From positions 2,501-66,500 of the forward strand of contig JAXCGZ010002334.1 in assembly GCA_037179515.1 (NCBI GenBank): a DNA stretch of 64,000 nt. The letters are read 5' to 3'. This stretch comes from Halocaridina rubra (Eukaryota; Arthropoda; Malacostraca; Decapoda; Atyidae). The position numbers and the translations under genes were made by a program. The stretch's first letter is position 1. Each line of letters opens with the position of its first letter. Below the pieces are notes generated by a model. It did no database searches. It had not been told where the DNA came from and saw only the letters and a program-made list of their open reading frames with translations. Shown one piece after another: positions 37,717 through 51,318 of the stretch.

Positions 37717-38602
37717 CTCCAAACGTGATACCTATCTTCAAAAAGGAAAGGAGGGATACGGCTCTAAACTATAGACCAGTTTCCTTGACCAGCATAGTTT
37801 GCAAAGTTATGGAGAAACCACTAAGGAAATATATCTCTCTCCACTTGGAATTCTTCAACTTTTTGTCAGTGAGAAAACATGGTTTCAGAGAAGGTAGATC
37901 AACAATAACAAACTTATTGAAATTTTATGATGAGGTAAGCCGAATCTTACAGGAAAGAGAGGGCTGGGCAGATTGCATATTCCTAGACTTCCAGAAAGCG
38001 TTTGACACTGTTCCACATGGGAGACTTATTAGGAAGCTGCAAGCAATGGCTAGAATAGGTGGAAATGTCTTGGAATGGATAAAAACTTACTTAAAAGGAA
38101 GGGAACAGAGTGTTAGAGTAAGACACTCAGTGTCTGAATGGAGAAGAGTTAGTAGTGGAGTTCCACAGGGTTCAGTTTTAGGGCCACTTTTGTTCCTTAT
38201 AAATGTAAATGACCTACAAGAGTCTGTAAATTCATTCATGAATATGTTTGCAGATGATGCAAAGATAATGAAAAAAGTAGGAAACGAGAACAATGGTAGA
38301 GAACTTCAGGAAGATCTAAATAGTCTGCATGAGTGGTCAGTAAAGTGGCTAATGAAATTCAATACTTCAAAATGTAAGGTAATGAGAATGGGTACAAGTG
38401 CAAGAAGGCCCAAGCTTGAATACTCGGTGGCTGGAGTACAACTTCAAGTGACAGAAAATGAGAGAGATCTAGGAGTAAACTTACTGGCAGATTTGTCTCC
38501 AGAAATACATATAAATGGCATAGTAAAGGCAGCATATGTCTTCTTATCAAATGTAAGGGTAGCCTTCAGGCACATGGACAAGGAAATGTTCAGAAATATT
38601 TA

Positions 38603-38785
38603 GGTCAAGCGGTAGCGTCCTCGACTTTGAGGCGTCAGGTCGAGGGTTCACGCCCCGTCACGGTCTGAGGTTAGCAAGTGCATGCACTCAGGGTAACTAT
38701 TACAGCTGACAAAACAAGTCCTTCGCAAGAAGGCACCCGTCCTAGCCCTTAGTAGAAAAGGGTGTCCGTGATGTAAAACCGGAAC
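38603..38785 (+). mobile_element. tRNA-derived SINE (family SINE-A) inserted in copy L
   Basis: Interrupts aaatatttatgtaacc of the LINE. The left flank keeps atattta (38596-38602) and the right flank starts atatatgtaacc (38786), a short target duplication with one change. The head ggtcaagcggtagcgtcc resembles a tRNA D-arm/box A. The body matches the minus-strand copy at 6348-6508, but this copy keeps box B. Confidence 0.85.
38645..38655 (+). promoter_or_regulatory. RNA polymerase III box B in SINE-A
   Basis: ggttcacgccc matches the B-box consensus GGTTCRANNCC at 9-10 of 11 positions and lies about 40 bp after the box A-like head, as in tRNA genes. Confidence 0.7.
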
Positions 38786-39317
38786 ATATATGTAACCAAT
38801 GTGAGGCCAAAACTTGAATATGCAGCCCCCTTTTGGAATCCGCACTTGAAAAAGCACATAGGTAAGCTTGAAAAAGTTCAAAGACATGCCGCGAAACTGG
38901 TGCCAGAAATATGCAATCTCAGTTATGATGAGAGGCTGAGGGAATTAGACTTACCATCACTCGAAGCTAGAAGATTGAGAGGGGATATGGTGACAGTCTT
39001 TAAATTCCTTCATGGTTATGATAGATTGGATAGGGATCGATATTTTGATATGGATGGCTCTAGAACTAGAGGTCATAGTTTGAAGCTTCGTAAGAAAACT
39101 TCTTTGCAGGATGTAAGGAAATAATTTTTCATTGTAAGAGTAGTTGATAATTGGAATTGGCTAAGCGAGGAGGTAGTTAATGCTATCTCAATCCATAGTT
39201 TTAAGGACAGGTATGATAAGTATCACTAAGTAGAAAATGGAACCGATCAGGATACGGGAAGATACGAGCTTTGGTCTCTTTCCCGTAAACACAATTAGGT
39301 AATCACATTTAGGTAAT

Positions 39318-39629
<312 letters not shown>

Positions 39630-39650
39630 CGCGCGCGCGCGCGCGCGCGT
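39630..39650. repeat. (GC)n run between two LINE tails
   Basis: gcgcgcgc run of about 19 bp, the only GC dinucleotide repeat in this AT-rich window. It occupies the position between consecutive tails where other junctions have (AC)n. Confidence 0.95.
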
Positions 39651-39941
39651 GATTACCTAATTATGCTTACGGGAAAGAGCCCTAAGCTCGTCCTTCCTGT
39701 CCCCTAACTTATCATACATGTCCTTAAAACTATGGATTGAGTTAGCAATAACTACCTCCTCGCTTTGCGATTTCCAATTATCAACTACTCTTACTCTAAA
39801 AAGGTACTTCCTTATATCCTGCAAAGATATTTTCTTACGAAGCTTCAACCTATGACCTCTAGTTTTAGTGCCAACCATATCAAATTATCGATCCCTATCC
39901 ACTCTTATTACCATGAAGGAATTTAAAAACCGTCACCATGT
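39651..39941 (-). mobile_element. CR1-like LINE 3' fragment M2
   Basis: Minus-strand tail, hairpin and last 80-odd codons of ORF2 (RTRGHRLKLRKKISLQD, VRVVDNWKS). The post-stop segment is partly missing (cttcctgtcccctaacttatcat). The 5' truncation at caccatgtggg meets (TG)n, that is (AC)n on its sense strand. Same orientation as M1, which lies directly 3' of it. Confidence 0.9.
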
Positions 39942-41420
<1,479 letters not shown>

Positions 41421-41424
41421 TCTA

Positions 41425-41760
41425 TAGACAAGTGGTTATATGTGGATTAAAGCATTATAGCCTCGCATTTGCGAGGTCGACAGATCGGTTCCCGTTCAGG
41501 ACCGAGAGTTTAAGCTGTTCACTGGGAAGGTCACTGCTGTGGCTGAGCACCACAGTGGGGGGTTGGGGCTTGCACCGGCTGACGCCCGCCAGAGCAGGGG
41601 CGATGCCTCTGATAGGAGGGCTAAAACCGCAAATTTTAACTTTGACTTTTAGTTGGATGCCCTTCTGACATCAACCCTGTACATTTACCTGGGCATTTAA
41701 TCGACGCTGAGTTGAGGTGGTTTGCTCCCCTAGTGGCTGAATTTTTATCGTAATAAAACA
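41425..41760 (+). mobile_element. tRNA-derived SINE-like element (SINE-C)
   Basis: A box A-like tagacaagtgg (41425-41435) and a weak box B ggttcccgttc (41487-41497) lie 52 bp apart, tRNA-like spacing. A GC-richer body follows (ctgacgcccgccagagcagg). The 3' part (41640-41720) is the reverse complement of a module in LINE K (34430-34497), sharing agggttg-tgtcagaa and gcatcc landmarks. The end is A-rich (aataaaacataaa). No target duplication was confirmed. Confidence 0.6.
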
Positions 41761-42284
41761 TAAATTATTACTTAACGCCTATGATTTGAGATTGTCACAT
41801 ATTTATCTTCTGTTAAAGACTATGGATATCATTAAAACCATCTATGTTCCAAGATAAAAATTTAATAACTACATTTCTTTACCTGAAGGAAATATGGCAG
41901 CTGTTACAGAATGGTTAGACTATAGTCATAGGCCTATTCACTTAAAATCTTCAAAAAATGACAGGTACACCCTTGACTCTTAACTTATCCATAAAACACC
42001 TTAAAAATGTCCTCTCTTGTTCTAAAGAGAATATGTCCTCTCTTTATCTAAAGAGAAAATTGTCAATATGCCAAATAGTGTCGCTAAATTTCTTATATAC
42101 TCTTCTGTTCCTTTTGTCTTTTCTAGTTTGGATTATTCATTTCCCTCATGCAAATTTCTTACTTTTCCCATTGGAGTAACAGCAGAATGCAAATCGTTGA
42201 TAGAATTGGATATTCAATGAACTATAGTGTTTGAAGACGTTTTCCTTTAGATACTTGACAAATCTTGTGTGTACCAATATGTAT
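41761..42284. other. AT-rich spacer without recognisable gene
   Basis: Only short open frames without motifs. A local repeat gtcctctctt-tctaaagagaa occurs twice at 42009-42060. Confidence 0.55.
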
Positions 42285-43196
42285 AGCATTATTTATAATT
42301 TTTAAAAGTCATTGGAATATGGGAGAATTCCAAGCAGCTGGAATCAAGTGAACGTGGTACCAGTCTTTAATAAGGGAAGAAGTGACACGGCTCTAAACAT
42401 TAGGTCTGTTTCATTGCTTAGCATCGTTTGCAAAGGTATGAAGAAACTAATGAAAATACACATTTCTTTTCATTTGGAGTCCTTCAACTCTTTATTTGAG
42501 AGACAACATGGCTTCAGAAATGCCAGAGCTATGTTAACAAACATAGAATTTTATGATATGGTATGCCTAGTCTTACAAGAAATAGAAGGCTGGGTAGAGT
42601 TCATATTCTTAGATTTTCAGAAGACAAGTAATGACAACACTTGATGAAACATTCCTGGAGAGGATAAAATCTAAACTAGTAGGAAGGGAATAGAGGGTCA
42701 GAGTAAGGTATAAAGAATGTAATTAGGGGAAGGTTATCAACGGCGATCCACAGGGATCAGTTTTTGGGAAATTTATTTTCCTTATACATGGATTTGACTT
42801 GCCGGGATCTGTAAATGCACTATTAAATATGCTTTCAGATGAAGCATAAAATGTGAAGAAACTAAAATATTAAAATAATTGTAGAGCAGTTCAAGAAGTT
42901 CTAGACACCTTGCAATAGTGGTAGAGACATTTGTCTTTTAAGATTAGATACTTCAATATGTAGAGAAATGAGCACTGGCAAGAGTGCAAAATGGCCCATG
43001 TTTAGGGTTTTCAATAGCAGGAGATGAACACCAAGAATATGTATACGATTGAAATCGAGTTGTAAATATATTAGCTGATTTGTCTCTACAGAATGCTATA
43101 AGTGGCATAGTAAATGCAACATACACTTTCTTAGCAAAATACAAGGCTGGCCTTCAGCCATATGGACAAAGAAATGTTCAGTAATATTTACAGGAC

Positions 43197-43406
43197 TTAT
43201 GTGAGGCCTAATCTTGTGGACCACAGTGGCCAAGTGGTCAGTGTTCGATACTGAAGTTGACATACCCGCGATTGATATTACCGTGGGGGTGATAGGAAGG
43301 TCATCCATCCTTAAATTCCAGCCACACTGTGTCAGTGTCCATCCCTATATTGAGGGTATTATTGACACATAAAACGTGGAATGCTATTATGCGAGGCCTA
43401 AGCTTG
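43197..43406. repeat. 20-bp target-site duplication flanking SINE-B
   Basis: ttatgtgaggcctaatcttg at 43197-43216 and ttatgcgaggcctaagcttg at 43387-43406 differ at two positions and correspond to a single site in other LINE copies (acctatgtgaggccaaaact). Confidence 0.88.
43217..43386 (+). mobile_element. tRNA-derived SINE (SINE-B) inserted in copy R
   Basis: 170 bp between the direct repeats. Its head carries an exact box A match, tggccaagtgg at 43227-43237 (consensus TRGCNNAGTGG), and a degenerate box B (gcgattgatattacc) about 35 bp on. The body does not resemble SINE-A or SINE-C. The 3' end is short and A-rich (cacataaaacg). Confidence 0.82.
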
Positions 43407-43546
43407 AATATGCAGCACCCCTGGAATCCACACATGATGAAACATGTAAATACATTGGAGAAAGGACAAGCTCATGCTACGAAGAGAGTGAATAGGCTAC
43501 ATAATTTCAGTTATTAGGAGAGGTGTAACACTTACCATCGGTTAAA

Positions 43547-44242
<696 letters not shown>

Positions 44243-44444
44243 TCTCGTGGGTTTGGCAGAGTGGAGGGGGAGCAATGCTTGATATGAATGACCTATGACT
44301 AGAGGTCACGGTCTGAAGCTTTGTAAAATTTCTTTGCAAAATATAAGGATGTATCTTATTTTTTTTTCTTTGTGTAAGAATGGCTGAAAATCGTACTTCG
44401 CTAAGTGATGAGAAAGTATAAAATAAATACATTTTTTGCTTTAA

Positions 44445-44905
<461 letters not shown>

Positions 44906-45722
44906 CATATGTAATGTGCTTGCTTGGTTATTGTATGACCCAAATGAGATTGGGAATTGAATTAAATGCTAAAATGAAGCCACGAGTGAGGTTGGGGAAT
45001 CTGTAATATGAACATAGTAGCATTCAGATAGAATGCGTTCATCCCTAAGTATAGCAGATATAAGCTATAAGGTTGGATTCCTTTTTACTTTCTGTGGTGT
45101 GTAGTTGGTAGCGCCTTGACTTAGTAATTATAAGTCTTAGGTTCGAGTCCCGGTCGGGGTAAAAAATGATTCAAGTTTTCACATATATAATGTGCTTGCT
45201 TGGTTATTGTATGACCCAAATGCGATTGGGAATTGAATTAAAAGCTAAAATGAAGCCACGAGTGAGGCTGGGGAATCTGTAATATGAACATAGTGGCATT
45301 CAGATAGAATGCGTTCATCCCTAAGTATAGCAGATATAAGCTATAAGGTTGGATTCCTTTTTACCTTCTGTGGTGTGTAGTTGGTGGCGCCTTGACTTAG
45401 TAATTATAAGTCCTAGGTTCGAGTCCCGGTAGGGGTAAAAAATTATTCATGTTTTCACATATGTAATGTGCTTGCTTGGTTATTGTATGACCCAAATGAG
45501 ATTGGGAATTGAATTAAAAGCTAAAATGAAGCCACGAGTGAGGTTGGGGAATCTGTAATATGAACATAGTGGCATTCAGATAGGATGCTTTCATCCCTAA
45601 GTATAGCAGATATAAGCTATATGGTTGGATTCCTTTTTACCTTCTGTGGTGTGTAGTTGGTAGCGCCTTTACTTAGTAATTATAAGTCCTAGGTTCGAGT
45701 CCCGGTCGGGGTTAAAAAATGA

Positions 45723-45723
<1 letters not shown>
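44906..45723 (+). repeat. Three tandem 276-bp tRNA-like repeat units
   Basis: The landmark aatgtgcttgcttgg recurs at 44913, 45189 and 45465, an exact 276-bp period. Each unit contains gtagttggtagcgcc (box A-like) and ggttcgagtcc (perfect box B; 45140, 45415, 45692). Between them is a 6-bp anticodon-like stem gactta/taagtc around a 7-nt loop gtaatta. The acceptor stem does not pair, so these are tRNA-derived, not tRNA genes. The third unit runs into (TA)n at 45724. Confidence 0.9.
45140..45150 (+). promoter_or_regulatory. RNA polymerase III box B in the 276-bp repeat
   Basis: ggttcgagtcc matches GGTTCRANNCC at every position; it is conserved in all three direct units and the inverted one. Pol III transcription is inferred from this and the spacing to gtagttggtagcgcc. 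Confidence 0.75.

Positions 45724-45800
<77 letters not shown>
45724..45800. repeat. (TA)n at an inverted-repeat junction
   Basis: Flanked by gattcata on the left and tatgaatc on the right: the ends of a direct and an inverted tRNA-like unit meet across this TA tract. Confidence 0.95.
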
Positions 45801-45802
<2 letters not shown>

Positions 45803-46338
45803 TCATATTTTACCCCGATCGGGACTCTGACCTAAGACACATGATTATTGCACCAAGGTGCTATCAACTACTAAGAAAGAAGTCAACCTCATAGCTAACT
45901 GCTGCACTAGGAATGAACGAATTCTTTCAGAATGCCTTTTTCTTCATATTACAGCTTCTCCCAACCGCACTCGTGGCTTCGTTTTCACATTTAATTCAAA
46001 TCCCAATCTGAATTGGCTACAATAATAATCAAATAAACACATTAACATATGTGAAAATATGAATCATATTTTGCTTGGACTGGAACTCGAACCTAAGACA
46101 CATAATTACTGTGCCAAGGTGCTACCAACTACATCACAGATGGTCTAAGAACAAAAATGCATTCAGAAAGAATGTGTCCATTCCTAGCATAGCAGTTTTC
46201 TATAAGGTTGGCTTCTTTCTTAGACATTCTGTGGTGTAGTTAGTTGTGCCTTGGCACAATAATTATGTGTCATAGGCTCGACTCCTAGTCAGGGTATAAT
46301 ATGATAAATGTTTTCACATATGCTAATGTATATATCTG
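45801..46338 (-). repeat. Diverged tRNA-like repeat units (two inverted, one direct)
   Basis: The inverted unit at 45801-46050 has ccccgatcgggactctgacc and a body ending in aattcaaatcccaatctg. A second inverted head at 46065-46145 (ggaactcgaacctaagacac) is followed by a direct fragment (46150-46335) with gtgtagttagttgtgcc and ataggctcgactcc. Divergence from the 276-bp units is clear, suggesting an older subfamily. Confidence 0.8.
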
Positions 46339-47003
<665 letters not shown>

Positions 47004-47251
47004 AATATTTTGAAGCTTCGTAAGAAAACTTTTTTGCAGGATGTAAGGAAATACTTTTTCAGTGTAAGAGTAGTTGATAATTGGAATTGGCTAAGCGAGG
47101 AGGTAGTTAATGCTATCTCTATAAATAGTTTTAAGGACAGGCATGATAAGTATCACTAAGTAGAAAATGGAGCGATCAGGAGACGGGAATATACGAGCTT
47201 TGGGCTCTTTCCCGTAAGCACAAGTAGGTAATCAATTAGGTAATCACACAC
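47004..47251 (+). mobile_element. CR1-like LINE 3' fragment P
   Basis: Begins at atattttgaagcttcgtaag right after the AC run, contains the last ORF2 codons, stop, hairpin and two tail 14-mers (one damaged, aggtaatcaattaggtaatc), and ends in an AC run joined to copy Q. Confidence 0.9.
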
Positions 47252-47257
47252 AGGAGC

Positions 47258-47672
47258 CAACATGGCAGGGGAGACTTGAAGAAAATAAAGCTAGGGTAGT
47301 AGACCTGATAAGAAAGCTTGGAGTAGTTTGTGGTCCTGAGGATATTGTAAACATTCACCAACTAGGCAAATATACGAGGGAAGGAAAGCAGAGACCAACA
47401 AAAGTAACCTTTGAGAGAGGGGAAACATGTAGAGAAATATTGATAGGAAAAAAAAAAGTCTAAAAGACCTTCAAGAATTCAAAGAAGTGTTCATTAGACG
47501 ATCCAGAACACAGAAAGAGATGGGAAAGATAAAAAACTTGTTGCAAGAGGCAAGGAGGTTAAATGAGGAAAGAAATGAAGAAGAGAAGAAATATTTTCAC
47601 TTCAGAGTTCTTCCAGACAAAGGGGAGATAAAGAAGATAATGACAGAAGATCAGGGGATGGGGCCTCATTAA
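47258..47672 (+). pseudogene. ORF1 C-terminal fragment of copy Q
   Basis: Frame 1 covers the RRM-like end (PTWQGRLEENKARVVDLIRK, KYTREGKQRPTK). A run of ten A near 47449 breaks the frame at the same place as in copy F. The last frame (KEMGKIKNLLQEARRLNEE) ends at TAA 47670-47672. Confidence 0.82.
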
Positions 47673-47674
47673 GA

Positions 47675-50495
47675 TTGTTATACACAAATGCTGATGGATT
47701 AGCTGGTAAGGCAGTAGAATTAAAAGATAGGATTCACAACACTAAGGCAGATATAGTAGCAATTACAGAGATTAAGTTGAGTGAGGACATAAACAGTGTC
47801 ACAGTTTTTCCTAAGGGCTTCAGAATATTAAGGATTGAAAGATCTGAGAGGACTGGTGGAGGGATAGCACTGCTCATAAGTGAAAGGATTCAAGTTGAAG
47901 AAATAAACTTGGCTATAGAAAGTGAGTTCAAGGAATTTCTTGCTGCTCGCATAAATACTGGGTCAAAGAGCATTGTAATACCTGTTGTATATAACCCACC
48001 AAGGGACCAGAATAGGCTAGAAGTTTATGAGGAAAGTCATATAGGTACTATTGAAGTCATAAACTCAGTTGTCAACATGGCACGGGAGAGAAAATGTAGG
48101 ATTTTGATTATGGGAGACTTTAATCATAAAGAGATAGATTGGATAAATCTTGACCCACACAGTGGGGAGGACTCATTTGGGGCAAGATTCCTAGTTTGCA
48201 TACAAGGGAATTTCCTATACCAACGTAATGGAACCAACAAGGGCCAGGGGTGGGGATGAGCCATCACTACTTGATCTAGTATTCACAGATAATGTGTTGG
48301 ATATTGAAAAAAAATGAGTATGAACCACCAATTGGAAAGAGTGACCACTGTGTGTTGTTGATGGAGTATATCATTGAAGATATGCTGCCTGAGAGTAGAG
48401 GCACTGAGGACATGAGGAGGAACTATCCGAAAGGAGATTACATCAAAATGAATGAGCCTTTTGCAGTTATTGACTGGAGAACCTTATTTTACAACAAATC
48501 TGTACAAGAAATGTATGACATCTTTTGTGAGAAATATGGGAAGATAGTAGATTGCTGCATACCTGCCACCAAAGTAGGTATAATTCATGCCAGAGAGAAA
48601 TGGTTCGATAATGAGTGTAAAAGAGCTAAGGAGTGGAGAGACAAAGGCTGGAAAAGGTATAGGAGGAGAAAAAACATAAATGCCTGGCAAGCCTACAAAA
48701 GAGCAAGAAATGATTACCTAAGTAAAAGAAGAGAGGCAGAGAGAAACTATGAGAGGGACATCACCAGGAAGGCTAAAGAAAATCCCAATCTTTTCTACAG
48801 CTTTCTCAGAGGAAAACTGAAGGCAAAAGAACAGGTTTTAGGGCTTAAGAGAGCAGATGGAAGCATCACTGAGACAGATGAAAAGATCTGCAAAGAATTG
48901 AACAAGGAGATTCAGTCAGTATTTACAGTAGAAAATACCTCACCCCCTCAGATTGCAGAGATAGAAGCTCAAGGGCCGGTATTAGAGAACATCAACCTTA
49001 CAGCCACAGAGGTATGCAAATCGCTGATGGAGTTAGATGTTCATAAAGCTACAGGTCCTTATGATATATCCCCTCATGTACTTAAAAAATGCGCAAGCTC
49101 AATATCAGTGGCACTAAGTATCATATTTAAAAAGTCACTGGAGTCAGGGGAGATTCCAAGATGCTGGAAACAAGCAAACGTAATACCTATCTTCAAAAAG
49201 GGAAGGAGGGATACGGCTCTGAACTATAGAACAGTTTCCTTGACCAGCATAGTTTGCAAAGTTATTGAGAAACTACTAAGGAATCATATCTCTCTTCACT
49301 TGGAATCCTTCAACTTTTTGTCAGAGAGGCAACATGGCTTCAGAGAAGGTAGATCAACAGTAAAAAACTTAGAGAATTTTATGATGAGTTAAGCCAAATC
49401 TTACAGGAAAGAGAGGGCTGGGCAGATTGCATATTCCTAGACTTCCAGAAAGCATTTGGAACTGTTCCACATGGGAGACTTATTAGGAAGCTGCAAGCAA
49501 TGGCTAGAATAGGTGGAAATGTCTTGGAATGGATAAAAAGTTACTTAGAAGGAAGGGAACAAAGGGTTAGAGTAAGACACTCAGTGTCTGAATGGAGAAG
49601 AGTTAATAGTGGAGCTCCACAGGGTTCAGTTTTAGGGCCAATTTTGTTCCTTGTATATGTAAATGACCTACCAGAGTCTGTAAATTCATTCATGAATATG
49701 TTTGCAGATGATGCAAAGATTGTGAAGAAAGTAGGAAACGAGAACAATGGTAGAGAACTTCAGGAAGATCTAAAGAGTCTGCATGAGTGGTCAGAAAAGT
49801 GGGTAATGAAATGCAATACTTCAAAATGTAAGGTAATGAGAATGGGTACAAGTGCAAGAAGGCCCAAGCTTTAGTACTTGGTGGCTGGAGTACAACTTCA
49901 AGAGACAGAAAATGAGAGAGATCTAGGAGTAAACATACTGGCAGATTTGTCTCCAAAAATACATATAAATGGCATAGTAAGGGCAGCATATGCCTTCTTT
50001 TCAAATGTAAGGGCAGCCATCAGGCACATGGACAGAGAAATGTTCAGGAATAGTTATGTAACCTATGTGAGGCCACAACTCGAATATGCAGCCCCCTTTT
50101 GGAATCCGCACTTAAAAAAGCACATAACTAAGCTTGAAAAAGTTCAAAGACATGCCACGAAACTGGTGCCAGAAATTCGTAATCTCAGCTATGATGAGAG
50201 GCTGAGGGAATTAGACTTACCATCACTCGAAGCTAGAAGATTGAGGGGGGATATGGTGACAGTCTTTAAATTCCTTCATGGTTATGATAGAGTGGATAGG
50301 GATCGATATTTTGATATGGCTGGCTCTAGAACTAGAGGTCATAGTTTGAAGCTTCGCAAGAAAACTTGTTTGCAGGATGTGAGGAAATACTTTTTCAGTG
50401 TAAGAGTAGTTGATAATTGGAATTGGCTAAGCGAGGAGGTAGTTAATGCTATCTCAATCCATAGTTATAAGGACAGGTATGATAAGTATCACTAA
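47675..50495 (+). pseudogene. ORF2 of copy Q, endonuclease domain largely intact
   Basis: The endonuclease (47675-48259) is open and complete in motifs up to ILIMGDFNHKEIDWINLDP, then frameshifts near 48230 (accaacgtaatgg, 2 bp shorter than relatives) and near 48308 (extra A). From 48292 it is open to 49392: GKSDHCVLL, linker, TGPYDISPHVLKKC (Asp to Tyr), [21 protein letters not shown] 3-nt-region deletion (aacttagagaattttatg) shifts frame. Palm: [13 protein letters not shown] (Asp-Thr changed to Gly-Thr). FADDAKIVKKVG is intact. An in-frame TAG at 49872-49874 is followed by the C-terminal domain (49878-50495), open to the normal TAA. The KL-stop at 49874 is shared with all array units. Confidence 0.9.
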
Positions 50496-50596
50496 ATAGA
50501 AAATGGAACTGATCAGGAGACGGGAAGATACGAGCTTTGGGCTGTTTCCCGTAAACACAATTAGGTCATCACAATTAGGTAATCACACACAAACAC

Positions 50597-51100
50597 GCCA
50601 AAACTTGAATATGCATCCCCCTTTTGGAATCCGCATTTGAAAAAGCACATAGCTAAGGTTGAAAAAGTTCAAAGACATGCCACGAAACTGGTGCCAGAAA
50701 TACACAATCTCAGTTATGATGAGAGGCTGAGGGAATTAGACTTACCATCACTCGAAGGTAGAAGATTGAGGGGGGATTTGGTGACAGTCTTTAAATTCCT
50801 TCATGGTTATGATAGAGTGGATAGGGATCGATTTTTTGATATGTCAGGCTCTAGAACTAGAGGTCATAGTTTGAAGCTTGGTAAGAAAACTTCTTTGCAC
50901 GATGTAAGGAAATACTTTTTCAGTGTAAGAGTAGTTGATAATTGGAATTGGCTAAGCGAGGATGTAGTTAATGCTATCTCAATCCATAGTTTTAAGGACA
51001 GGTATGATGAGTATCACTACGTACAAAATGGAACCGATCAGGAGATGGAAAGATACGAGCTTTGGGCTGTTTCCCGCAAACACAATTAGTTAATCACACA
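50597..51100 (+). pseudogene. ORF2 C-terminal fragment opening unit U1
   Basis: From gccaaaacttgaatatgcatc: NPHLKKHIAKVEKVQRHATK, LDLPSLEGRRLRGDLVTVFK, RDRFFDMSGSRTRG. The stop codon is mutated (tatcactacgta), so the frame reads through the hairpin to TAG at 51087-51089. The hairpin 5' arm is also altered (ggagatggaaag). These variants are fixed in all four units. Confidence 0.88.
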
Positions 51101-51318
51101 TACACACACACACACACACACCACACACACACACACAATAGATGATACAGAACACAGGAAGAGATGGGAAAGATCAAAAACTTGTTGGAAGAGGCAAGAA
51201 GGTTAAATGAGGAAATAAATGAAGAAGAGAAGAAAAATTTTCATTTCAGAGTTCTTCCTTACAAAGGGTAGATAAAGAAGATAATGACAGAAGATCAGGG
51301 GATGGGGCCTCATTAAGA

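Larger units (their letters stand above)
37717..39229 (+). pseudogene. ORF2 RT/C-terminal fragment of copy L
   Basis: Continuous from the truncation to the [88 protein letters not shown]. After the SINE it resumes with VRPKLEYAAPFWNPHLKKH-like sequence (38801 onward) and ends early at TAA 39122-39124 (Tyr codon to stop) instead of the normal stop at 39227. Apart from the SINE and this stop, no other lesion is apparent. Confidence 0.9.
42312..43530 (+). pseudogene. ORF2 remnant of copy R
   Basis: The best piece, 42312-42644, reads GRIPSSWNQVNVVPVFNKGRSDTAL, RQHGFRNARAMLTN and FIFLDFQKTSN, where the catalytic Asp context FLDFQ is kept. The following RT part has a deletion near 42640. The catalytic FADD region is replaced by a mutated equivalent (ctttcagatgaagcataa). 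The C-terminal part is readable only in fragments (YAAP near 43410). Confidence 0.75.
47252..50596 (+). mobile_element. CR1-like LINE copy Q, truncated in ORF1
   Basis: Starts at aggagccaacatggcagg (ORF1 RRM-like part) after an AC run and ends with hairpin, a variant 14-mer (aattaggtcatcac) and aattaggtaatcacacac. Its 3' end is identical to that of array unit U1, including the variant 14-mer, so Q is part of, or the source of, the tandem array that follows. Confidence 0.92.

Noticed and set aside
45094..45163. A functional tRNA gene
   Set aside because: Box A, box B and an anticodon-like stem are present, but acceptor ends do not pair and the segment is part of a 276-bp repeat.
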